NCBI RefSeq assembly: GCF_900105835.1
Contig: NZ_LT629783.1
Location: 2,404,501-2,468,500, forward strand
Direction: 5' to 3'
Length of the DNA stretch: 64,000 nucleotides
Source of the DNA: Pseudomonas fragi
GTDB lineage: Bacteria; Pseudomonadota; Gammaproteobacteria; Pseudomonadales; Pseudomonadaceae
Made by a program: the position numbers and the translations under genes. The notes beneath the pieces are model-generated. The model saw nothing but the letters and a program-made list of their open reading frames with translations, was not told where the DNA came from and did no database searches. Every line of letters begins with the position of its first letter. Position 1 is the stretch's first letter. This document shows, in pieces, positions 37,511 to 46,761 of this stretch.

Positions 37511-38719
37511 ATGAACAACGCGTTTTTGTCCAGGCGAGTGCTGAGTATTGCCCCATCCCCGAGTATCGCCGCCAACGCCCTGGTGGCGCAGCTTCGCGCA
37601 GAAGGCCGGGACATCGTCAACTTTACAGTGGGTGAGCCTGACCTCAACACACCGGCGCATATCGTTGAGGCCGCACGCCAAGCGATGGAGTCCGGCGATA
37701 CTCACTACACCCACACGCTGGGCCCCCCTGCCCTGCGCAAGGCCATCGTCGCCAAACTCGCCCGTGACAATGGCCTGGAGTACAGCATTGAAGAGGTGGT
37801 GGCCGCATCGGGCGGCAAGCAGGTCATTTTTGAAGCGCTGGCGGCTACCCTCAATCCTGGGGACGAGGTTATCGTCCATGCGCCTTACTGGGTTTCCTAC
37901 CCGGATATCACCCGCCTGAATGGCGGAACCCCGGTCGTTATCCAGGGCCATGAAGACAACGGTTTCAAGCTGACGGCCACCCAGCTTGAACAGGCGATAA
38001 CGCCTCGTACCAAGTGGGTCATCCTCAACAGCCCCAACAACCCCAGCGGTGCTGTTTACACCCTTGCCGAGCTGCAAGCGCTGGCCCAGGTGCTGGGTGA
38101 TCACCCGCAGGTGTTGATCATGGCTGACGAAATCTATGAGCACTTCATCTATGGCGATCAACCCTTTACCTCATTCCCGGCAGCTGCCCCGGACCTGAAG
38201 GAGCGCATGCTGATTGTCAACGGGGCTTCCAAAGGGTATGCCATGACTGGCTGGCGCCTGGGCTTCGGCGCAGGGCCGAAATGGCTGATCTCGGCGATGG
38301 GCAAGCTGCTCTCCCAGAGCACCACGTGCCCAAGCTCCATAAGCCAGGCGGCGGCTGTCGCGGCGTTTACCGGGGATCAGGCCCCGGTCAAGGCAATGGC
38401 CAGGCTCTACAAGGGCCGCAGGGACATCATGCAGGTTGCACTTGAGGGCGTCCCTGGCCTGACCCACACAGTGCCGGATGGGGCTTTCTACCTGTTCGTC
38501 AACGTCAAAGGGCTGCTGGGTAAAACCACGCCTGGCGGGCAAGTGCTCAGCACCGACGCCGATGTCGTCAAGTACTGGCTTGAGGATGGCGCCGTTGCCA
38601 CGGTCGTGGGCGAGGCTTATGGCATCAGCCCTTATGTGCGCTTGTCTTTTGCCAGCAGCGAAGCAGTGATCCAGGAGGGCTGCGCGCGTATCCGTCGTGC
38701 CTGCGAGGTTTTACGCTGA
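37511..38719 (+). CDS. Class I/II PLP-dependent aminotransferase (aspartate aminotransferase type)
   Basis: The 402-residue enzyme is a fold-type I transaminase. Landmarks are NFTVGEPDLNTPAHI near the N-terminus, the cofactor-contact stretches LNSPNNPSGAVY and ADEIYEHFIYGD, the PLP lysine in NGASKGYAMTGWRLG (about residue 240) and the carboxylate-binding Arg in YVRLSFASS near the end. The ATG giving MNNAFLSRRVLSI is used; upstream in-frame codons lack family character. The substrate is not certain. The nearby LysR/RraA/dehydrogenase cluster suggests a catabolic role. Confidence 0.9.
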   Translation: MNNAFLSRRVLSIAPSPSIAANALVAQLRAEGRDIVNFTVGEPDLNTPAHIVEAARQAMESGDTHYTHTLGPPALRKAIVAKLARDNGLEYSIEEVVAASGGKQVIFEALAATLNPGDEVIVHAPYWVSYPDITRLNGGTPVVIQGHEDNGFKLTATQLEQAITPRTKWVILNSPNNPSGAVYTLAELQALAQVLGDHPQVLIMADEIYEHFIYGDQPFTSFPAAAPDLKERMLIVNGASKGYAMTGWRLGFGAGPKWLISAMGKLLSQSTTCPSSISQAAAVAAFTGDQAPVKAMARLYKGRRDIMQVALEGVPGLTHTVPDGAFYLFVNVKGLLGKTTPGGQVLSTDADVVKYWLEDGAVATVVGEAYGISPYVRLSFASSEAVIQEGCARIRRACEVLR

Positions 38720-38938
38720 TCGCCACCTGATCGACGCAAGGCAGGGGGGCACTACTTCTGTTGATGGGTCACGCGCTCAAGCCGGGCACGGGCCCCATCT
38801 TCATGCCCTGCCCCCAGTCACAGCTGGCCTGTACACGACCACACTCAATGCCCTGGGTCGTGCTGGCGCCGCTCGTCATTGCTAAATGGCAAGAGGCGCA
38901 GCGCAGCGCAGCACGCCAGCCAGCGCTGAATGGCGGGC

Positions 38939-39844
38939 TCAAAGCATAAGAAACGGCGTGTCGTAATCCACAGCTTTCAGCGACATTTCCCGCAAGGCTG
39001 CAATCACCGGCCGGGAATCGTCCTGCCGCCAATAAAATCGGTACTCCAGCTTCTTGAGGGGGGTGTTGCTGGGCATGGGAATGACGGCCTTGTTTTGCAG
39101 CATGGGTTTGAGCCAGCCACGGGGCAAGTAACCAATGGCAATACCCGCCGAGATCAAACCGGCAATGGTTGCCATGCTGTTGGACTCGATGATGTCACAG
39201 GCTACCGCGCCGGACTCGCGGCACCAGTCGTCGAGCAAGCGGGTTGAACCGGCATGCGGTGCCATCGTGACCACCGGCAATTCCCCGACAATCTCTTCGA
39301 CCAGGCACCCCGGCTTGATGACATCCGGGGCCGCTACCCATATGTATTCCGCCTGGGCCAGCAGAACGGATGCCAGCGCCGGGTGCGAGGAGGGTCGCGC
39401 GATAATGGCCGCGTCCAGTTTTCCGCTCAGGAGACTGGATTCCAGTTCCACGCCCAGGTTCACATAAGGCTCGAGTTTGAGTTGAGGATGCCGTGCGCGA
39501 AGCGCTGAAACCAGTTTCGGCAACCAGGATGAGGCGGCGATTTCCCCTACTCCGAACCTGCAACGGCCCTGGATGGCTTGCGCCGCGCCGACAGAAGCCA
39601 CCACTTCATCCGCATGATTCAACAATGCCTTGGCGCGGGGCAGCAAGGCTCGACCATCTGCCGTCAGCACGGCTCTGCGCCCATCCCGATTAAACAGCGG
39701 CCGCTTTAGCGCTGTCTCCAGTTCGGCCAGACGTTTTGACAGCGACGATTGCGAGATATGCAGCTTCTCGGAAGCGATGGCGAAGCTCCCGCATGTAGCG
39801 GCCCAGTAGAACGCTTCCAGCTGTTTAAAAGTCATCTGATTCAT
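38939..39844 (-). CDS. LysR-family transcriptional regulator
   Basis: The 301-residue regulator has the N-terminal winged helix-turn-helix (MTFKQLEAFYWAATCGSFAIASEKLHISQSSLSKRLAELE contains the pattern) and a periplasmic-binding-like effector domain from about residue 92. It is divergent from the RraA-like/hydroxyacid dehydrogenase genes across 186 bases, the usual arrangement for a LysR activator of those genes. The effector is unknown. Confidence 0.92.
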   Translation of the reverse strand: MNQMTFKQLEAFYWAATCGSFAIASEKLHISQSSLSKRLAELETALKRPLFNRDGRRAVLTADGRALLPRAKALLNHADEVVASVGAAQAIQGRCRFGVGEIAASSWLPKLVSALRARHPQLKLEPYVNLGVELESSLLSGKLDAAIIARPSSHPALASVLLAQAEYIWVAAPDVIKPGCLVEEIVGELPVVTMAPHAGSTRLLDDWCRESGAVACDIIESNSMATIAGLISAGIAIGYLPRGWLKPMLQNKAVIPMPSNTPLKKLEYRFYWRQDDSRPVIAALREMSLKAVDYDTPFLML

Positions 39845-40030
39845 CGCTTTTATCGAACTTTATAGTCTTGTTAAATTCGCTTTTTACATGCTGAGCCTTC
39901 TCCTAGAGTGACGTCAATCCACAGGTGACACCGATTCCAATCGCTCAGCTGTAAAGCGGTTCGCATCCACACCTGACCCCACCGGCTGTCACCTCGTCGG
40001 CCGCTCACCCCGTCAAGATGGGAAATAATA

Positions 40031-40699
40031 ATGATCGGATTTCGAATCCTCCCGCGTACACGCCAACTGCCCGCAGCACTGATCGAAGGCTTCCGCTCTG
40101 TGCCGGTTGCCAACGTCAGCGACTGCATGGGCCGCATGATCGCTGGCGGCGCCCATCTGCGCCCGTATCACAAAGCCGGGGGGATGGTTGGGCCTGCATT
40201 TACCGTGAAAGCACGCCCGGGTGACAACCTGATGATCCACAAGGCTTTGCATCTGGCACAACCCGGTGACGTGATTGTGGTTGATGGTGGGGGCGACCTT
40301 ACCAACGCACTGATGGGCGAGTTGATGGTGGCCACGGCGATCAAGCGAGGCCTGGGCGGCATCGTGCTCAACGGTGCCATTCGCGACCTCGATGCCATCC
40401 AGGCAGGCACCTTTGCGGTCTATGCCGCCGGGGTTACCCATCGGGGGCCGTACAAAGACGGGCCTGGCGAAATCAATGTGCCGATTGCAATCGGCGGCAT
40501 GGTCATCAACCCGGGTGACCTGATGCTCGGAGATGCTGACGGTTTGCTTTGCGTACCCTTTGATTCTGCGCAATACATCCTGGACGCCGCGCTGACCAAG
40601 TGCGCGGCAGAAAAGGTGACCGTTCAAGAAATCGCAGAGGGGCGCCTGGATACCACCTGGATTGACGCCCAACTGGAACGCCAGGGTTACAAGGCATGA
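40031..40699 (+). CDS. RraA/HMG-aldolase family protein
   Basis: The 222-residue protein belongs to the RraA-like fold, which includes 4-hydroxy-4-methyl-2-oxoglutarate/oxaloacetate aldolases and decarboxylases. Features are VSDCMGRM near residue 30, the substrate/metal loop GDVIVVDGGGDLTNALMGELM and GIVLNGAIRDLDAI with the Arg-Asp pair that binds substrate and divalent metal. RraA proper (an RNase E inhibitor) is shorter and has a different context, so an aldolase or decarboxylase role is favoured. It is translationally coupled to the next gene (ATGA overlap). Confidence 0.88.
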   Translation: MIGFRILPRTRQLPAALIEGFRSVPVANVSDCMGRMIAGGAHLRPYHKAGGMVGPAFTVKARPGDNLMIHKALHLAQPGDVIVVDGGGDLTNALMGELMVATAIKRGLGGIVLNGAIRDLDAIQAGTFAVYAAGVTHRGPYKDGPGEINVPIAIGGMVINPGDLMLGDADGLLCVPFDSAQYILDAALTKCAAEKVTVQEIAEGRLDTTWIDAQLERQGYKA

Positions 40700-41646
40700 A
40701 GATCGTCATTCTTGACCGAGACACGCTGTCGCCGCAGACCGTGCTGCGCACGCCCTCATTCCGCCATGAAATCCAGTCCTGGGGGCGCACGGCAGCCGAA
40801 GAAGTGGCTGATCGTATCGCCGATGCCGATATCGTTGTACTCAACAAGGTCAAGCTGACGGCAGAGGCGATCGCAACCGCACACAAGCTTCGCCTGGTGG
40901 CGATTGCCGCGACGGGTACAGATAACGTCGATATTGCTGCGTGCCAGGCCCGTGGCATCGTTGTCAGCAACATTCGCAACTACGCCGTCAACACGGTGCC
41001 GGAGCACACCTTTGCCCTGATCTTTGCCTTGCGCAGAAGTATTTGCGCCTATCGTGAAGCGGTACGAAGGGGCCGCTGGCAAGAAGCGCAACAGTTCTGC
41101 TTCTTCGACTATCCGATCAAGGACCTGGCAGGCTCCACGATTGGCATCATCGGCGATGGCGTGCTGGGCCAGGCCGTCGCCAACATGGCACGCGGGCTGG
41201 GTATGCGGGTGATATTTGCCGGCTACAAAGGCCATAGCGGCCTCGGTTCGCTGTATGTTCCGTTTGAGCAGACACTCGCTGAAGCCGACATCCTGACCCT
41301 GCACTGCCCGCTGTTGCCTGAAACTCGCAACATGATCGGTGCCCCCGAGTTTGCGCTGATGCGCCGCAAGCCCTTGCTGATCAATACTGCGCGCGGGGGG
41401 CTGGTTGACGAAAGTGCTGTGGGGCCGGCGCTGGAGGCAGGGCACATTTCTGGAGCAGGCTTTGATGTGGTGATGACAGAACCGCCTGCCCCGGATCATC
41501 CATTGATGAAACTGGTTGATCGCAACGACTTTATTCTCACCCCGCATGTGGCGTGGGCAAGTGATGAAGCCGTGCAAGGCCTGGCTGACCAGTTGATCGA
41601 TAACATCGAAGCGTTTGTGCGTGGCGAGCCGGCAAACCGGGTCTGA
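40696..41646 (+). CDS. D-2-hydroxyacid dehydrogenase (NAD-dependent)
   Basis: The 316-residue protein is a D-isomer-specific 2-hydroxyacid dehydrogenase similar to glycerate/hydroxypyruvate reductases. It shows the NAD loop GIIGDGVLGQAVANMA, the catalytic Arg in LINTARGGLVDE, the Glu region near GHISGAGFDV and the catalytic His in LTPHVAWAS. The cofactor loop is GxGxxG-like but reads GDGVLG. It overlaps the RraA-like gene by 4 bases, so the two probably act in the same catabolic or salvage route. Confidence 0.92.
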   Translation: MKIVILDRDTLSPQTVLRTPSFRHEIQSWGRTAAEEVADRIADADIVVLNKVKLTAEAIATAHKLRLVAIAATGTDNVDIAACQARGIVVSNIRNYAVNTVPEHTFALIFALRRSICAYREAVRRGRWQEAQQFCFFDYPIKDLAGSTIGIIGDGVLGQAVANMARGLGMRVIFAGYKGHSGLGSLYVPFEQTLAEADILTLHCPLLPETRNMIGAPEFALMRRKPLLINTARGGLVDESAVGPALEAGHISGAGFDVVMTEPPAPDHPLMKLVDRNDFILTPHVAWASDEAVQGLADQLIDNIEAFVRGEPANRV

Positions 41647-41727
41647 AACCCCTCGTCAGCACCCGGCTTTACGTTTAATCGCGCAACACCTGTCAACCTT
41701 GAACCCACTGTTTTCTGGAGCAAGCCC

Positions 41728-42111
41728 ATGATTCACCATCTCGATCACCTGGTACTGACCACCGTTAATCTGGAGGCCTGCAAAGACTTCTATATCCGCG
41801 TCCTCGGCATGCACTTCGAAGCGTTTGGCGAGGGTCGGATGGCGCTCCATTTTGGCAACCAGAAGATCAACATTCATGTTCGCGGGCATGAGTTCGAACC
41901 CAAGGCGCACCTGCCCGTCTCCGGGGCGCTCGACCTGTGCTTTATTACCAGCAAAAGCCTGGACCAGGTTATTGCTCACCTGCAAACAGAGGACTGGCCG
42001 ATCATTCTAGGACCAGTGCTGCGGACCGGTGCAACAGGCAAGATTCGTTCGGTTTACCTGCGCGACCCGGATTTGAACTTGATCGAACTTTCCGAACTGC
42101 ACCCCAGCTGA
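41728..42111 (+). CDS. VOC family (glyoxalase/bleomycin-resistance fold) protein
   Basis: The 127-residue protein has one pair of beta-alpha-beta-beta-beta modules: IHHLDHLVLTTVNLEACKDFY and, in the second half, YLRDPDLNLIELSE with the family-terminal Glu ligand. The candidate metal ligands are His near residue 6, His near 50 (NIHVRGHEF) and the C-terminal Glu. It follows the dehydrogenase by 81 bases and is probably part of the same transcript. Substrate unknown. Confidence 0.88.
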   Translation: MIHHLDHLVLTTVNLEACKDFYIRVLGMHFEAFGEGRMALHFGNQKINIHVRGHEFEPKAHLPVSGALDLCFITSKSLDQVIAHLQTEDWPIILGPVLRTGATGKIRSVYLRDPDLNLIELSELHPS

Positions 42112-42119
42112 ATCACCCT

Positions 42120-42163
42120 CGGCAGGCCCGAGACTGCCACGCACAGGATCGGGCCTACTGCCG
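42120..42163. terminator. Long hairpin between converging VOC and EamA genes
   Basis: Arms GGCAGGCCCGA and TCGGGCCTACTGCC form a long, nearly perfect stem overlapping the EamA stop codon. T-runs are lacking, so it may act as a bidirectional attenuator or an RNA 3' end. Confidence 0.55.
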
Positions 42164-43036
42164 AGGCAGCAGGCGCAAACCCCGCGGCCACTTGAGCAAC
42201 CCCACCACCAGCGCCGAAAGAATCAGCGCAATCGAAACGCCTTCAGAGGCCCCCACCCTGTGCCCCAGTATCAGCATTGAACCGGCGATGCCAAATACCG
42301 GAATCAGCAACGACAGCGGCGCGACCCTCGATACCGGGTACTCGCGCAGCAACAGATTCCAGCCCCAATAACAGAAGTGCGTCGCCGCGTAGACCTGAAA
42401 CAACAGCGAAAACAACGCCACCCACTCAAAGTGCGTGACCAGCGCGGTAAACGGCGCAGAGCCATGTGCCAGCCAAGTGAGCAACAGCAAGGGAAGTGGC
42501 GGGAACACACTGGCCCAGACCACAAAGGCAAACATTTCCCGCACTTTTGACTGTTTGATGATGACGTTGCCGACACTCCAGCTCAATGCACTGACCAGCA
42601 GCAAGGCATAGCCCAGGGTCGTGCCCTGGCCGGGGCTGGCCAGGATGATGCTGATCAGCCCCAGCACTGCGAGCCCCATGCCCAGCATCTGCGCGTAGCT
42701 CAGTTGCTCGCGAAACAGCAGGACGCCCCAGCCCATCGTGAAAAAGGCACTGAACTGGATCAGCAGCGCGGCGGTTCCTGGCGGCACGCCCCATTCAATA
42801 CCCAGATTGATCAGGGCCCACATGGCCACGCCAAAAATCAGGCCATAAGCGGCCAGCCACTTGATGGCAATCGGCGGGCGTTTGACAAAAAACACCCACG
42901 GCAAAGCCGCCAGGGTAAAACGCAATGCCGTAAGTAACAGCGGATCAATAGCTGCCAGACCCAGTTTGGTGACGGGAAAGTTAAGCCCCCAAACGGCCGT
43001 CACCAGCACGGCAAGGAACAGATGTTTCTTTTGCAT
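42155..43036 (-). CDS. EamA (DMT) family transporter
   Basis: The 293-residue inner-membrane protein has ten predicted helices in two EamA repeats (first ending near residue 135, second from about 150). It has the typical N-terminus LVTAVWGLNFPVTKLGL and the C-terminal EGVSIALILSALVVGLLKW. Such carriers usually export amino acids or metabolites. It is divergent from an AraC regulator across 118 bases, which probably controls it. Confidence 0.9.
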   Translation of the reverse strand: MQKKHLFLAVLVTAVWGLNFPVTKLGLAAIDPLLLTALRFTLAALPWVFFVKRPPIAIKWLAAYGLIFGVAMWALINLGIEWGVPPGTAALLIQFSAFFTMGWGVLLFREQLSYAQMLGMGLAVLGLISIILASPGQGTTLGYALLLVSALSWSVGNVIIKQSKVREMFAFVVWASVFPPLPLLLLTWLAHGSAPFTALVTHFEWVALFSLLFQVYAATHFCYWGWNLLLREYPVSRVAPLSLLIPVFGIAGSMLILGHRVGASEGVSIALILSALVVGLLKWPRGLRLLPRQ

Positions 43037-43154
43037 AGGGTTGTACTTCCAGTGGCAAGGCGGGCGGCGTCATGCACCAACCAAAGTGCCACTATGCACA
43101 CTTGCAGCATCGGCCCGCTTGCACTATCAGGTCATAGATCATTAAATTCGGGCC

Positions 43155-43928
43155 ATGCGCAAAATTGAATCCGACACCTGCGAAAATATCCCCCGCGACG
43201 CTGTCGTCACGGCCATTGACTATGCCGACGGGCAGCACTTTGCCCTGCACAGGCATGACCGCGGGCAGTTTGCCTATGCAGCCTGCGGTGTGATCACGGT
43301 GTATACCGACCAGGGCAACTGGGTGGTACCGCCGCAACGAGCCATCTGGGTACCGGCAGGGGTACCCCACGAGATGAGCATGAACGGCCCGGTCACCATG
43401 CTGAACACCTATATTCGCGGGCCCGCTTCTGCCCGGCTTGGCCTGCCTGCACAGTGTCAGGTTTTCGGCATATCGCCCCTGCTGCACCAGTTGCTGATCC
43501 AGGCCACGGATATTCCGGCGCTCTATGACGAAACCCGTAGAGAGGGGCTGCTGATGAATTTGCTGCTCCATGAAATAGCCGCCATGCCAGCTCTTTCGCT
43601 CAATGCGCCGTTACCGGCTGAGCCAAGGCTGGCACGTTCCTGCCGCGCACTGCTGGAGCAGCCGTCACTGGATATCGGGATTGATGACATGGCCCGCCAG
43701 GTTGGCATGAGTCGTCGAACCTTCACCCGCCTGTTTCGCCAGCAAACCGGCATCAGTTTCGTCGAATGGCGCCAGCAAGCCTGCCTGTTGGCAGCGGTGG
43801 TGCGCCTGGGGCATGGCGAGGCCATCACACGGGTAGCGACGGACCTGGGCTACAGCAGCCCGAGTGCTTTCACCAGTGCTTTTCGCCGGGTACTGGGCGA
43901 AGCGCCCAGCCGGTATTTCCCAAAATAG
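43155..43928 (+). CDS. AraC-family regulator with cupin sensor
   Basis: The 257-residue protein has an N-terminal cupin sensor (about 25-90; HRHDRGQFAYAACG, VPAGVPHEM) and a C-terminal pair of helix-turn-helix motifs (IDDMARQVGMSRRTFTRLFRQQTG and RVATDLGYSSPSAFTSAFRRVLGEAP). This layout is common in regulators divergent from EamA exporters, which matches its place here. Ligand unknown. Confidence 0.92.
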   Translation: MRKIESDTCENIPRDAVVTAIDYADGQHFALHRHDRGQFAYAACGVITVYTDQGNWVVPPQRAIWVPAGVPHEMSMNGPVTMLNTYIRGPASARLGLPAQCQVFGISPLLHQLLIQATDIPALYDETRREGLLMNLLLHEIAAMPALSLNAPLPAEPRLARSCRALLEQPSLDIGIDDMARQVGMSRRTFTRLFRQQTGISFVEWRQQACLLAAVVRLGHGEAITRVATDLGYSSPSAFTSAFRRVLGEAPSRYFPK

Positions 43929-43956
43929 TTGAATTGAAAGCAGGCCATCCCCACCC

Positions 43957-43982
43957 TCGCCCGGACTAAAAAAGCCGGGCCA
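43957..43982 (+). terminator. Probable terminator after the AraC gene
   Basis: Arms GCCCGG and CCGGGC flank a loop containing six A. The T-run is absent on the plus strand, so it is a weak or imperfect terminator. Confidence 0.4.
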
Positions 43983-44143
43983 GAGCGCTTGCCTTCACAC
44001 GAGTACAGAGCGGTTTGCGAGCCTGCTGAGCAACACCCGCAAACGTGATTTAATAGCCGCCTTTCACGATTGCGGAACAGGGGTACGGTACGATTTTTCG
44101 GCATGCCCCCCATCACCTTAAGTAGTACTCATACAAGGCTGTC

Positions 44144-44692
44144 ATGGACACGGGATCACGACTCAAACTCATACGCGAAAGCTATAAACTGTCCCAGCGC
44201 GAGCTGGCCCGGCGTACTGGTGTGACCAATTCCACCATCTCCCTTATCGAGCAGAATCGCGTCAGCCCTTCAGTCAGTTCCCTCAAAAAATTGCTGGAAG
44301 GCATCCCCATGTCCCTGGCGGATTTCTTCACGTTCAACCAGCCACCCCGCGAACACCAATACGTCTTCCGCGCCAATGAACAGCCGGATCTGGGGCGAGA
44401 TGGCCTGCGGTTGCTGCTGATCGGCGCCTCGGTGCCGGGCCGTCAGATGCGCTTGCTGCGCGAGCAATACGCGCCAGGGGCCAGCTCGGGGGAAGAGCCT
44501 ATCGTGCATACCGAAGGTGAAGAGTGCGGGCTGGTGGTCCGGGGTACGATTGAACTGACCGTGGACGGGCAGATCAGCATTTTGAATGCCGGGGACGGTT
44601 ATTACTTCCCGACCACCCAGCCCCATCGCTTTCGCAATATTGGCGCGGATGAAGCCGAGATTATCAGCGCGAATACACCGGCCAACTTCTGA
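44144..44692 (+). CDS. XRE-family regulator with cupin domain (PuuR-like)
   Basis: The 182-residue protein has an N-terminal HTH (LKLIRESYKLSQRELARRTGVTNSTISLIEQNRV, positions 7-40) and a C-terminal cupin (about 105-180; EGEECGLVVRGTIELTVDG, GDGYYFPTTQPHRFRNIG). In related Pseudomonas genes this architecture controls polyamine or amino-acid use (PuuR). The next genes do not show which pathway it serves. Confidence 0.9.
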   Translation: MDTGSRLKLIRESYKLSQRELARRTGVTNSTISLIEQNRVSPSVSSLKKLLEGIPMSLADFFTFNQPPREHQYVFRANEQPDLGRDGLRLLLIGASVPGRQMRLLREQYAPGASSGEEPIVHTEGEECGLVVRGTIELTVDGQISILNAGDGYYFPTTQPHRFRNIGADEAEIISANTPANF

Positions 44693-44732
44693 TCCTGACG
44701 ACGCGCACTGCCAGGTAACTCGCGGCGATGCC

Positions 44733-44812
44733 ATCGCGAGCAAGCCCGCTCCCACAAACACACAAGCATTTGTGTTCAACACATGACCTGTGGGAGCTGG
44801 CTTGCCTGCGAT
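44733..44812. repeat. REP pair after the XRE-cupin gene
   Basis: Inverted arms at 44733-44756 and 44789-44812; the second is diverged (GTGGGAGCTGGCTTGCCTGCGA). It lies between converging genes. Confidence 0.85.
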
Positions 44813-44833
44813 GCAGACGACGCGGTCGCTCAT

Positions 44834-45856
44834 TTACACCCGCGACTGGCGCCCAAAAAACGGATGACTCGGGTCGTTGTAGCCCGGCGTCGATGAGTGC
44901 CCGGTGACCACCAGATCATTGATAAAGGCTTCGTCCTGCGCGGTGAACCGGTAGTTCAACGCCGGTACATAGTCTTCCCACTGCTGCTCGGTGCGCGGCC
45001 CGGCAATCGCCGAGGTGATCAGTTGGTTGTTCAGCACCCAGGCCAAAGCAAACTGGCCTGCGGTAATGCCTTGCCCCTGGGCATAGTCACGAATGCGCTG
45101 GGCCAGGTTAAGGGACTCGGGGCGCCATTCCGTTTGCTGCAAGCGCGGGTCGTTGCGCCCGGCGCGGGTGTCCTGGCCAGGGGCCTGATCGGGGTCATAT
45201 TTGCCGGTGAGCACGCCGCGCGCCAGCGGGCTGTAAGAGATCACGCCAATCCCGTAATGCTCCGCCGCCGGCAAGTGCTCGACTTCAATCTGACGGTTGG
45301 CCAGGTTGTACAGCGGCTGGCTCACACTCGGACGCTGGATGCCCAGCAGGTCGGCGCTGCGGCTGAATTCGGCAAGTTTCCAGCCACGGTGGTTGGACAG
45401 CCCGTAGCCACGAATCTTGCCCGCACGGATCACGTCGTCCAGCGCGCGCAGGGTTTCGTCCACCGGGGTGTCGTGGTCTTCGCGGTGCAGGTAGAACAGG
45501 TCGATATAGTCGGTGTTCAGGCGCTTGAGGCTGGCGTCCACCGAAGCAATCACGTTCTGGCGCGAGGCGCCGCTGTTGTTCGGCCCGCTGCCGCCCGGGT
45601 TGGGATTGACGAACTTGGTGGCCAGCACCCAGTGCTGACGACGATCACCGATCAAACGGCCCACCACTTCTTCCGAGGCTCCGCCGTTGTAGCCATTGGC
45701 AGTATCGACGGAGTTGATGCCCTGCTCGAACGCACGGTCGGTAATACGCCGGGCCACGTCGTCGGGGGTCTGCCCGCCGAACATCATGGTGCCCAGGGTA
45801 ATGGGCGAAACCTTGACGCCGTTGCGGCCCAGGTTGCGGTATTGAATGTCGCTCAT
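44834..45856 (-). CDS. Aldo/keto reductase
   Basis: The 340-residue TIM-barrel enzyme has the AKR tetrad as Asp-Tyr in VDTANGYNGGASEE (around residue 55), Lys in VLATKFVNP and His in DLFYLHREDHD. The NADPH segment near the end reads SAIAGPRTEQQW. Family members reduce carbonyls with NADPH. It is divergent from the next XRE-cupin gene over 281 bases; whether they are linked is unknown. Confidence 0.92.
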   Translation of the reverse strand: MSDIQYRNLGRNGVKVSPITLGTMMFGGQTPDDVARRITDRAFEQGINSVDTANGYNGGASEEVVGRLIGDRRQHWVLATKFVNPNPGGSGPNNSGASRQNVIASVDASLKRLNTDYIDLFYLHREDHDTPVDETLRALDDVIRAGKIRGYGLSNHRGWKLAEFSRSADLLGIQRPSVSQPLYNLANRQIEVEHLPAAEHYGIGVISYSPLARGVLTGKYDPDQAPGQDTRAGRNDPRLQQTEWRPESLNLAQRIRDYAQGQGITAGQFALAWVLNNQLITSAIAGPRTEQQWEDYVPALNYRFTAQDEAFINDLVVTGHSSTPGYNDPSHPFFGRQSRV

Positions 45857-46137
45857 GCTGACTCCCTGCGTGGTGATCGTGAAATCAAGTGGCGCAAACA
45901 GTAGTCAGCCCTGTTCTGGCGGTCAACGCCCAACGGGGCATAACCATAGAGCGGTTTTATCAGGCTTTCGCTTATTCAAATCGGATCTTTAAACGTCGGA
46001 ATTAATTATTTATGGATCTAAAAAACCCTCGGTAATCTCATGACTTTTCGGACCGCATGAAAAGGAATCATCATGAGCCGTCGACCCCATGGCCCTGACT
46101 ATTCATCTGCAACCGCCTCCGTTGCAGGTTCACGCCC

Positions 46138-46725
46138 ATGAATATCCCTACCGGTTTTCTCGACAGCAGCGGCAGCGTTCCCTTTAGCCTGCCCGAGCGT
46201 GACCAACAGGGCGACGACCCCATCGCCCAACGTATCAGCCACAACCTGCAGCGCTTGCGCGACAAACGCCAGTTGACCCTCGAAGCCCTGGCCCAGGCCA
46301 GCGGTGTGCGCCGGGCGATGATTGCGCAGATCGAAGCGGGCCGCAGCTTTCCCTCGGTCAAGGTGCTGAGCAAAGTCGCCACAGCCCTGAGCGTTTCCAT
46401 CGCCGAATTTCTCGACCCCGACGGCGCCGGCATTGTTGTCCGCCGCGCCCTGCCCGCTGAACCCGCCGCTGGCGGGGTGACGTTCAACGAACTGCGCCTG
46501 GGGCCACAGGCCGAGGAACAGGTGCCCGGCAGCCCGCACGGCGTGCAAAAAAACCTGCTGGTTGCCGAGGGCACTCTGGAGCTGAACATCAATGACGAAC
46601 GGGTTGTCTTGCACGCCGGTGACTCGATCCTGTTTCGCGCCGAACTGCCCCACCGCTACCGCAACCCGCACAACAGCGAAGCTGTCGCCTACCTGCTGAC
46701 CAGCCCTGCGCAAGTGCAGGAATAG
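46138..46725 (+). CDS. XRE-family regulator with cupin domain (organosulfur operon)
   Basis: The 195-residue protein has an N-terminal HTH (RISHNLQRLRDKRQLTLEALAQASGVRRAMIAQIEAG) and a C-terminal cupin (LNINDERVVLHAGDSILFRAELPHRYRN). It lies 36 bases upstream of the flavin monooxygenase in the same direction, so it is probably the local regulator of the operon. The ligand is not apparent. Confidence 0.9.
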   Translation: MNIPTGFLDSSGSVPFSLPERDQQGDDPIAQRISHNLQRLRDKRQLTLEALAQASGVRRAMIAQIEAGRSFPSVKVLSKVATALSVSIAEFLDPDGAGIVVRRALPAEPAAGGVTFNELRLGPQAEEQVPGSPHGVQKNLLVAEGTLELNINDERVVLHAGDSILFRAELPHRYRNPHNSEAVAYLLTSPAQVQE

Positions 46726-46761
46726 CCCGCGTTTCCCTATCCCCTGCCTGGAGCCTTCGCC

